Program-made: the position numbers and the translations under genes
Assembly (NCBI GenBank): GCA_026770585.1
Contig: MU647670.1
Location: 48,989-62,295, forward strand
Direction of reading: 5' to 3'
Length of the DNA: 13,307 bases
DNA from: Baffinella frigidus
Taxonomy: Eukaryota; Cryptophyceae; Cryptomonadales; Baffinellaceae
The notes under the pieces: model-generated
Databases searched by the model: none
What the model was told of the DNA's origin: nothing
What the model saw: only the letters and a program-made list of their open reading frames with translations
Part shown: piece after piece, positions 7,442 through 13,307 of the stretch
Layout: the number at the start of each line of letters is the position of its first letter
Numbering within the stretch: position 1 is the stretch's first letter

Positions 7442-8079
7442 TTAGAGGTTGGTTGCCCGGTGAAAAAGCCCGGGTGAGCTGCGGTCCAGGTACGCAAACA
7501 GCGTAAGAGGTGGAGCTAGAATCCATCCGGAAAATGCTCGTATGAGCGGCCGACACGGGGTACAGTAATGGCACAATGCGTGGCATGTGCGACACTGCCG
7601 CTGACTGTTTGGCAATAAATTATCAATCTCTCGACGCAAACAGGCCCGGCTGAGCCAACAGTCGTGACGGGGCCTGTAACATTCCTGCGGTGGGTGGCCC
7701 GATTCTGGGTGGTTTGCTGTGAGTTGATTTGACGGCCTGGAGCTGGGATCGGCTGATCAGCTTCTGACCCAGGTCGGCAATCCAGTTGCCACTTGGTACT
7801 CAGCTCCATGCGAACCACGAACCAAGAACCAAGCAGCAAGCAGCAAGGTGGCGGGACACACCTCGTCGAAGACAAAGCAGAAGAAGGCGCTCGTCCCGTT
7901 GGCGCACGCATGATCCTTCTCGCAGAGCCACACCTGCGGATTGTTAAAGAATTAGAATGAGAAAACAAACGATTAGCCGGTAGCTTAAGATTGCAAAGAA
8001 CAAAGCACCCGGTCTGCCCGGAGTAAGACACCCTGCAGATCCGCTGCAATGGCACAGGTTCGCCGTTTAGTATCAGCAT
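7442..8079 (-). CDS. Candidate three-exon cysteine-rich protein gene
   Basis: Three minus-strand exons join in phase 0: 8079-8032 (ATG start, ends LQRICR), 7933-7862 (VWLCEKDHACANG, then TSAFFCFVFDE) and 7684-7442 (starts ECYRPRHDCWLSRAC, ends at TAA 7444-7442). Introns are 8031-7934 (98 nt, GTGTCT start, CTAAT near a pyrimidine-rich end, CCGCAG) and 7861-7685 (177 nt, GTGTGT...CCGCAG, containing CTTGGTT heptamers). Exon 2 has 21 of 24 codons ending in G or C. The ~120-residue product has about 13 cysteines, including QCRTCHALCHYCTPC, suggesting a zinc-binding or disulphide-rich fold, followed by a hydrophobic stretch, AFSGWILAPPLTLFAYL. The family is not recognised. The 5' end is least certain: another ORF, MDFASLDALYGERRS (8180-8079), lies just upstream in a different phase. 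Confidence 0.38.
7812..7847. repeat. Second small AACCAAG/AGCAAGC cluster
   Basis: CGAACCACGAACCAAGAACC followed by AAGCAGCAAGCAGCAAGG. It lies within the second proposed intron of the cysteine-rich gene and matches the heptamer array at 6942-7046. Confidence 0.7.
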
Positions 8080-8289
8080 CAACAACGTTTGCTATCGCCA
8101 TTGGTTGCCATTGTTTGATCTAGCCCTGTCTCACGTGATCTGCGCTCGCCATACAATGCATCTAGAGAAGCAAAATCCATACAAAAAGGGACACTCAAAC
8201 ACAGACAAGGCCCATATCAACTCAGAAAGAAATAGAGAAACGTTGCAGGGGTGTAACTGAGAGCTCCTTACTCGCTCTGTTCCTCCCTT

Positions 8290-8413
8290 ATCACTTTAAG
8301 TGGCGAGTAGGCTCATACGCCCTACCGTAGGCTCATACGCCCTACCGTAGGGCCCTAGGACCTGCTGAGGACCTCTTGGCAGTCAAATTTGACTGCCTCG
8401 CCACCTAAAGGAT
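8290..8413. mobile_element. MITE-like element, copy 2 (124 bp)
   Basis: Imperfect terminal inverted repeats, ATCACTTTAAGTGGCGAG (8290-8307) and CTCGCCACCTAAAGGAT (8397-8413), enclose the same core as the element at 2625-2726. A 20-bp piece (GTAGGCTCATACGCCCTACC) is tandemly duplicated at 8307-8326 and 8327-8346, which copy 1 lacks. A perfect 20-bp palindrome (GGCAGTCAAATTTGACTGCC, 8378-8397) sits at the right end. No target duplication is visible. Confidence 0.65.
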
Positions 8414-8548
8414 ATGCGGGCACAGGTTTCGTGGGATGTTTCGGGGGCGAACCTGGAAGCGTGGCTTCTCTGTGAGGCGGCCAAGGCCTCCTGATTTGTA
8501 GTCTAGGCCGGTCGCGAGCCTGGATGGGGGTTGGTGGAGTTCATACGC
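8414..8548. other. Short spacer between two fold-back elements
   Basis: No gene or repeat is recognised in this 135-bp interval. Confidence 0.4.
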
Positions 8549-8697
8549 TAACGGACTAAAAATGGGGTAGTTAGGCCTACGGAATTGCCTACCGTAGGCC
8601 GTAGGGCTCCTATGACCGAAACGTCCTAGGATTTCGGCCTACAGTAGGAGGTCCTAGGCAATACCGTAGGCCTAACCACCCCATTTTTAGTCCATTA
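8549..8697. mobile_element. 149-bp fold-back/MITE-like element
   Basis: Terminal arms 8549-8591 and 8655-8697 are reverse complements at 40 of 43 positions (left arm TAACGGACTAAAAATGGGGT, then AGTTAGGCCTACGG). The interior continues as an imperfect palindrome built from CCTACCGTAGG- and GTCCTAGG-like motifs, so nearly the whole element would fold into one hairpin. The outermost bases are TA at both ends, which would suit a TA target duplication, but that is only suggestive. There is no coding capacity. Confidence 0.7.
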
Positions 8698-8747
8698 CCC
8701 TATTAGAGTGCGGTTGAAGTCGAGGCTCCCACGACTCTTGGGGTAGC

Positions 8748-8870
8748 GTGTAGGCTTCAGGTGAGAGTAGGGGCTCGATGCCCCTGTCTTGCCCCTATGC
8801 ATAGAGTGTAGGCTGAAGGTGAGAGTAGAGGCAAGATGCATAGGGGCAAGATGGGGGCAAGATGCATCTT
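8748..8870. repeat. Direct repeats interleaved with a 16-bp hairpin
   Basis: GTGTAGGCTTCAGGTGAGAG (from 8748) and GTGTAGGCTGAAGGTGAGAG (from 8807) are direct repeats. Between and after them, TCTTGCCCCTATGCAT (8787-8802) pairs perfectly with ATGCATAGGGGCAAGA (8836-8851). GGGGCAAGATG recurs twice more up to 8865. Confidence 0.65.
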
Positions 8871-9151
8871 GCGTCGATCAGTAGGCCTTTCAAACAAGAG
8901 CAACCCTTTTGCGAGATCTGCACCATTCATATGACTCGAGATGTTGCCTATCACTCAATCCCAAAGGTCCGAAAGTAAGCTTGTTTTCCGAAAAAGTGGC
9001 CACGTTTTGTTGTCGGCTTCTGCTGAAAAAGGTCCGGAAGGGCGGGGGCACGTACCGCTTGCGATCGATCAGATCGTCCCACCTGGTGCCGGGATTCGGG
9101 TTCAGCCAACTCGGTTTCGTCACCGCATCTGGCCCGAGTCTTGGTTTCGAG
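8871..9151. other. Spacer, no gene recognised
   Basis: Open frames on both strands have no recognisable motif or codon bias. GATCGATCAGATCG near 9063-9076 is a minor dyad. Confidence 0.35.
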
Positions 9152-9282
9152 GGTTCCGGGTTTCGGGGTTCCGCGAATGTTTGGGGTGGAGGGGTGGGAC
9201 ATGAAAAAAGGGTTTGGGGTTTAGGGTGTAGGGTGTAGGGTGTAGGGTTTAGGGTTGAGGGTTGAGGGTTTATGGTTTAGAA
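9152..9282 (+). repeat. Short telomere-like tract, G-rich strand on plus
   Basis: Degenerate GGTTTCG/GGTTCCG units (9152-9180) lead into TTTAGGG, TGTAGGG and TTGAGGG heptamers at 9205-9282. Orientation matches the large tract at 3467-4115 and is opposite to that at 10029-10102. Confidence 0.75.
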
Positions 9283-9422
9283 TGAGGAGTGGTGGGTGGG
9301 GGAGGCACGTGGCATGCAGCGAGCAGGAAGAGACAGACGGGTCTTGGCCCCAGCGGGGGTGCGACGCCCCCCAGTCATCAAGGATCTGCGTCAGTGGAGT
9401 GTTCACATTCCAGTCAACTTTC

Positions 9423-9472
9423 GAAGGTGTCTCGAATGTTAACACTCGAATGTTAACCTTTGAGACACTTTC
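9423..9472. repeat. 21-bp inverted repeat (hairpin)
   Basis: GAAGGTGTCTCGAATGTTAAC (9423-9443) pairs with 9452-9472 at 18 of 21 positions around an 8-nt loop. The sequence TCGAATGTTAAC is also directly repeated across the loop. No adjacent gene suggests a transcription terminator role. Confidence 0.6.
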
Positions 9473-9833
9473 ACGTAGCCGTGAGACATTCACTCGTGAG
9501 CCCTCGCTGGACGCTTACGTGTATGGTTCGAAGGCACACGACTCAAATGAATGAAGACTCTTCTGTTTGGTGGGGGACTTTTGCATCGGCCCTCTTCCGT
9601 TAGCCCCCCGAAAACCGACGCGTCAAACCGATCAAGCCATAGGCAACCCTTGATCAAGCGGTACAAGCGTGGGCACGCTGCCGGCATTTGGGCAAGAAGC
9701 CTGAAGCCTGCTACCAGGGTACAGTGCGGTCAGAAATCGGGGGCTTCGTAGGGTGAGGGCCGCGCGTCCAAAAACCAACGAATGGGTGCGTCTGTGACCT
9801 CACTGTGTCTTGGGTGAAAGTGCCCTCTCTCTC
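9473..9833. other. Spacer, no gene recognised
   Basis: Short frames are present on both strands without motifs. Nothing else is supported. Confidence 0.35.
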
Positions 9834-9836
9834 ATA

Positions 9837-9918
<82 letters not shown>
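9834..9918. repeat. (AT)n microsatellite, 85 bp
   Basis: Alternating AT across the stretch with one phase break near 9843 (TATTAT). The Ile/Tyr repeats predicted from it are artefacts. Such tracts extrude cruciforms and are prone to slippage. Confidence 0.97.
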
Positions 9919-9920
<2 letters not shown>

Positions 9921-9999
9921 GGGTGCTGTGTTTGTCTCTGTGCGGAGTGCGCAAGTCAATGAGCGAGAGACTTGCACGTTCGGGGGTGATAAGGAACAC

Positions 10000-10131
10000 A
10001 CCCTGCACGTGCAGCAGCGAGCACCGCAACCCTCAAAAATAAACCCTGCACCCTGAACCCTGAACCCTGAACCCTGAACCCTGAACCCTCAACCCTCAAC
10101 GTACCTTGCTCGTGCAGCCGCGAGCACCGCA
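10000..10131 (-). repeat. Telomere-like tract flanked by 29-bp direct repeats
   Basis: C-rich heptamers (mainly CCCTGAA, that is TTCAGGG on minus, then CCCTCAA) occupy 10029-10102. They are bracketed by 10000-10028 and 10103-10131, direct repeats identical at 26 of 29 positions (ending GCGAGCACCGCA). The orientation is opposite to the other two telomere-like tracts. Confidence 0.8.
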
Positions 10132-10429
10132 CCTGGTTGAGGGTTGGAGGGAAACGTTAAGGGAGACTCCCACTGTTGACTAACAGGATTTTGGTGGAAA
10201 TTCTGCAGGGATGAGTTTCATTCTGATACAAAACGTGACTGCTTAGAGCTTGCGGAGCAGACTACGGAATGCAGAGGATTTCATGTGGCAACACATGTCG
10301 GCTAGTTTCCTTTCTGTGCTATCATACGGTTCTTGTGTGTTTGGCTATCCATGCCTGTTCTCCACTCAATCCGAGAAACCGCAAGAAACCCATCTTCAGC
10401 ATCGCCCAACCGAAACTCGATTTCAATCT
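10132..10429 (-). other. Possible 3' exon region of the large minus-strand gene
   Basis: No gene can be fixed here. If the donor at 10486/10485 is used with the acceptor GCATCGCAG at 10430, minus frames open for about 40 codons follow in at least two phases (for example EIEIEFRLGDAEDGFLAV), then stop. Frames on plus are also open, so coding is unproven. Confidence 0.2.
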
Positions 10430-10479
10430 CTGCGATGCCAGTTCCACACGGTGGACTACGAACCTTTCATCAAAAGTCA

Positions 10480-10488
10480 ACTTACCTG
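10480..10488 (-). other. Consensus splice donor CAG|GTAAGT
   Basis: On minus, CAG (10488-10486) is followed by GTAAGT (10485-10480), a perfect U1-type donor. A candidate acceptor (GCATCGCAG) ends at 10430, giving a 56-nt intron. The site lies only 8 bp beyond the TAA that closes the large minus-strand frame, so the 3' end of that gene may be spliced. Confidence 0.4.
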
Positions 10489-10495
10489 AGGACAA

Positions 10496-13307
10496 TTAAC
10501 TTAAGGATTTTTCTAATGCAAATTGGTCACGTAACACCCCGGAATCCGGGGTCAACGAAACGCTCGTAGCCCACCGAGTGGGAGGATCACAGGGACAAGG
10601 TGGAGAAGCTGGAGGGTGCCCGCACCACGAACAGGCCGCCGACCCTCCCACGTCCTTGTACATGCCCGCCGCGCACGGCACGCAGCTCCCGCCGCTCCCC
10701 GCGTCCACCGTAAAGCCCGCGGGGCATGTGCACGCGCTCAGAGACGTGCTGCCCTCCGCAGACATCGCGTGGCACGGGCAGGCAGTGCACGCCGCACCGT
10801 CGGTGGTGTCCTTGTAGGTGTCTGCCTCGCACGGCAAGCACCCGGGCGCCTTGCTCGCGCCAGTGCTCCACGTCACACTCATGTGTAGACCCTTGACGTA
10901 CATGTATCCGGGGCTGAAGGACAGGCGGAGGTGTCCAGTCGTCGACTGGAACTGCCTGCCAGGTTCCGCCTCCAAAGACATGCCTACACCCTGATTCAGG
11001 TCTGCGTCATAATTCACTTCATAGCGCGCAAGAGAATGGTACCCACTTCCGCACTCTGCGTCGTCGCACTCATCAATGCCAAAAAGGACTGCCGAAGAGC
11101 CGAACCCGTCAACTGCTTCGAATGATAGGGTCAGGCGCGGATCCGCCCCAGAAATGATCCAAGAACAGGACATAAAACGTGAGGAGAGCCTGTCCTCCTC
11201 CTTGATCATGTTAATCGCCCCCTCAATCACCCCCACAGACGGTGTGCAAGATGTGCAACTGGAACTGCTGCAGCTCAGCCTCGGCAAGTTGTCCTCGAAG
11301 AAGTGCCCCGCCCCGCACGCGCAGCTCGTGCCCTCCTCTGCGGACACCCCGTCGCCCGGGCACGACAGACACGCCCCCAGCCCCTCGAACGACTTGAACG
11401 TCCCCGCCTCGCACGCCACACAGCTCTCCCCCGCCCCCGCATTGCCCGAGAACCCCTCACGACACACACAACTCGAAAGCCCCGCGCTGCCCACCGCAGA
11501 CACCGCGTTGCTCGGGCAGACACTGCACGCCGCCGACCCTCCCACGTCCTTGTACGTGCCCGGCCCACAAGAAACACAGCTCGCACCGCCCCCCGCGTCC
11601 CCCGTCAAGCCCGCGGGGCATGTACACGCGCTCAGAGACGTGCTGCCCTCCGCAGACACCGCGTTGCTCGGGCAGACAGTGCACGCTGCGTCGGTGGTAT
11701 CCTTGTAGGTGTTCGCAACGCACGGCGAGCACACGGGCGCCTTGCTGGCAGTGCTCCAGGTCACATTCATGGAACTGCGAAGCCCTTCTCCGGACGAGGA
11801 CATCCCTACGCGAATGTGTCCTGTCGAAGACTGGAGTTGCTGGCCAGGTGTCGCCTCGCGAAGTGAATCGTACATGCCAAGCCACCTGTAGGTGCTGTAC
11901 CCACTTCCGCACTGCGCGTTGCTGCACTCGGCCACCCCCATGCCACTTGAATAGCCCAGCCCAACCAAGTGAAGATGCGTGATCGTCACGCGCGGCTGCG
12001 CCCCAGAGATGATCCAAGAACAGGACCGATAGGAGCCGCCAAAAATCCCGCCTGAAACGGCCTGAACGCGGAGCGTCCCACTGTTCGATCCCACCGATGG
12101 TGTGCACGAACACGGCGCGCTGGAAGTGGAGTAGCCGCTGCAGCTCAGCCTCGGCACGTTGTCCTCGAAGAAGTGCCCCGCCCCGCACGTGCAGCTCCTG
12201 CCCTCCTCCGCGGACACCCCGTCGCCCGGGCACGACAGACACGCATCCGACCCATTGAACGGCTTGAACGTCCCCGCCTCGCACGCCACGCAGTCCCCTC
12301 CCTCCCCCGCGTCGCCCGAGAACCCCTCATGACACACACAATTCGAGAGAGACGTGCTTCCCTCCGCAGACACGGCGTTGCTCGGGCAGACAATGCACGC
12401 CGCCGACCCGCCCACGTCCTTGTACGTGCCCGACCCACACCGCACACAGCTCCCGCCGCTCCCCGCGTCCCCCGTAAAGCCCGCGGGGCATGTGCACGCG
12501 CTCGGAGACGTGCTTCCCTTCACAGACACCGCGTTGCTCGGGCAGGCAGTGCACGCTGCGTCGGTGGTATCCTTGAAGGTGCCCGCCTTGCACGGCGAGC
12601 AACTGGGCGCCTTGCTGGTGGTGCTCCACATCGCAGTCATTGAACTCTGACCTCCGAGGTAATTCGAGTAGAAACGTGTGCCAAGGAGTCCAGTCGAAGA
12701 CTGGAGTTGCTGGCCAGGTGTCGCGTCGTCACCAGCATAGTAATACTCAAGCACCCTCTCGGAGCCGTACCCACTCCCACACTGCGCGGCATTGCTGCAC
12801 TCGGTCACCTGCAAGCTGCTCTCAGCGCCCAGCCCAGCTAAGTGAAGATACGTGACGGTCACGCGCGGCTCCGCCCCAGAGATGATCCACGAGCAGTACT
12901 GAGAGGAGCTCGCGCTCGCGCTCGCATCGGCCTGCAAGATGAGAGTCCCTTCGTGCAATCCCACCGATGGTGTGCACGAACACAACAACTCGCTCGACCC
13001 GCTGCGGCAGCTCAGCATTGGCACGTTGTCCTCGAAGAAGTGCCCCGCCCCGCACACGCAGCTCCTGCCCTCCTCCGCTGACACCCCGTCGCCCGGGCAC
13101 GACAGACACGTACCCGGCCCCTCGAACGGCTTGAACGTCCCCTCCACGCACGCCACGCAGCTCTCCCCCGCCCCAGCGTCGCCCGAGAACCCCTCAGGAC
13201 AGACACAACTCGACAGACCCGTGCTGCCCTCCGCAGACACCGCGTTGCTCGGGCAGACACTGCACGCCGCCGACCCGCCCACGTCCTTGTACGTGCCCGA
13301 CTCACAC
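10496..13307 (-). CDS. Large secreted/surface-type protein with GCC2/GCC3 cysteine-rich and CUB-like repeats (5' partial)
   Basis: The minus frame is open from the right edge to TAA at 10496-10498, 936 residues seen, start outside the window. It consists of ~290-residue units; counting from the GTG at 13282, GGSAAC recurs at 2, 291, 581 and 879. Each unit holds cysteine-rich modules of the ephrin-receptor/GCC2-GCC3 type (YKDVGGSAACSVCPSNAVSA, CPAGFTGDAG, SCPGDGVSAEEG, CGAGHFFEDN). Then comes a CUB-like domain (about 101-220, 391-510, 676-806) marked by CSWIISGA, ECxxAxCGSGY and PGxQxQSxTG. Such proteins are normally extracellular adhesive or matrix proteins; NGS and NVT sequons fit secretion. 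No membrane segment is visible. The last ~40 residues (after SAACSWCGH) leave the repeat pattern, so the true C-terminus may be spliced. No intron interrupts the 2.8 kb. Confidence 0.8.
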   Translation of the reverse strand, partial: CESGTYKDVGGSAACSVCPSNAVSAEGSTGLSSCVCPEGFSGDAGAGESCVACVEGTFKPFEGPGTCLSCPGDGVSAEEGRSCVCGAGHFFEDNVPMLSCRSGSSELLCSCTPSVGLHEGTLILQADASASASSSQYCSWIISGAEPRVTVTYLHLAGLGAESSLQVTECSNAAQCGSGYGSERVLEYYYAGDDATPGQQLQSSTGLLGTRFYSNYLGGQSSMTAMWSTTSKAPSCSPCKAGTFKDTTDAACTACPSNAVSVKGSTSPSACTCPAGFTGDAGSGGSCVRCGSGTYKDVGGSAACIVCPSNAVSAEGSTSLSNCVCHEGFSGDAGEGGDCVACEAGTFKPFNGSDACLSCPGDGVSAEEGRSCTCGAGHFFEDNVPRLSCSGYSTSSAPCSCTPSVGSNSGTLRVQAVSGGIFGGSYRSCSWIISGAQPRVTITHLHLVGLGYSSGMGVAECSNAQCGSGYSTYRWLGMYDSLREATPGQQLQSSTGHIRVGMSSSGEGLRSSMNVTWSTASKAPVCSPCVANTYKDTTDAACTVCPSNAVSAEGSTSLSACTCPAGLTGDAGGGASCVSCGPGTYKDVGGSAACSVCPSNAVSAVGSAGLSSCVCREGFSGNAGAGESCVACEAGTFKSFEGLGACLSCPGDGVSAEEGTSCACGAGHFFEDNLPRLSCSSSSCTSCTPSVGVIEGAINMIKEEDRLSSRFMSCSWIISGADPRLTLSFEAVDGFGSSAVLFGIDECDDAECGSGYHSLARYEVNYDADLNQGVGMSLEAEPGRQFQSTTGHLRLSFSPGYMYVKGLHMSVTWSTGASKAPGCLPCEADTYKDTTDGAACTACPCHAMSAEGSTSLSACTCPAGFTVDAGSGGSCVPCAAGMYKDVGGSAACSWCGHPPASPPCPCDPPTRWATSVSLTPDSGVLRDQFALEKSLS

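Noticed and set aside
8909-9238. Plus-strand frame of 109 codons
   Set aside because: No motif or codon bias, it overlaps other open frames on both strands, and it runs into the telomere-like tract.
9805-10056. Frames with long Ile-Tyr repeats on both strands
   Set aside because: Translation of the (AT)n microsatellite.
11076-11866. Plus-strand frames of up to 210 codons opposite the large cysteine-rich gene
   Set aside because: Antisense shadows that repeat with the 870-bp unit; the minus frame has regular cysteine spacing and recognisable modules.

Overview
The window is nuclear DNA of a eukaryote, most likely a protist. It contains a Copia-type retrotransposon fragment, plant/algal-type telomeric heptamers (TTTAGGG) at internal sites, long CT and AT microsatellites, small fold-back elements, candidate short GT-AG introns (about 56-177 nt), and one large extracellular-type cysteine-rich protein. 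No bacterial gene organisation, rRNA, tRNA or CRISPR was found. TTTAGGG telomeres plus GCC2/GCC3-type cysteine-rich proteins fit an alveolate alga such as a chromerid (Chromera-like). That is an inference from composition and gene families, not an identification.

Layout. 1-1046 (+): 3' part of a Copia integrase ORF, entering from the left edge and stopping before any reverse transcriptase. 1047-4900: gene-poor DNA holding an inverted repeat (1718-1838), a 102-bp MITE-like element with a 4-bp target duplication (2625-2726), a dispersed ~65-bp repeat, a CTCTCG microsatellite and about 650 bp of degenerate telomeric heptamers (3467-4115). 4910-6195 (-): a probable low-complexity protein gene rich in DGPASG-like repeats, modelled as two exons. 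6000-7370: CT tracts, short duplicated modules, an AACCAAG heptamer array and a 40-bp tandem repeat. 7442-8079 (-): a probable small cysteine-rich gene that only appears when three phase-0 exons are joined. 8290-8870: a second MITE copy, a 149-bp fold-back element and a short hairpin/direct-repeat cluster. 9152-10131: two telomere-like tracts in opposite orientation around a hairpin and an 85-bp AT microsatellite. 10496-13307 (-): an uninterrupted 3' portion of a large gene made of ~290-residue units, each a CUB-like domain embedded in GCC2/GCC3-type cysteine-rich modules; it continues past the right edge.

The window shows no shared pathway. It reads as one solid secreted or surface-protein gene at the right, two tentative spliced genes in the middle, and repeat-rich spacer with a degraded retroelement at the left. 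All three likely host genes lie on the minus strand. The points most worth following are the near-identical 870-bp coding duplications whose CUB-like parts have diverged faster than the linkers, the hidden three-exon cysteine-rich gene, the two-copy MITE family, and the block-structured internal telomeric tracts.
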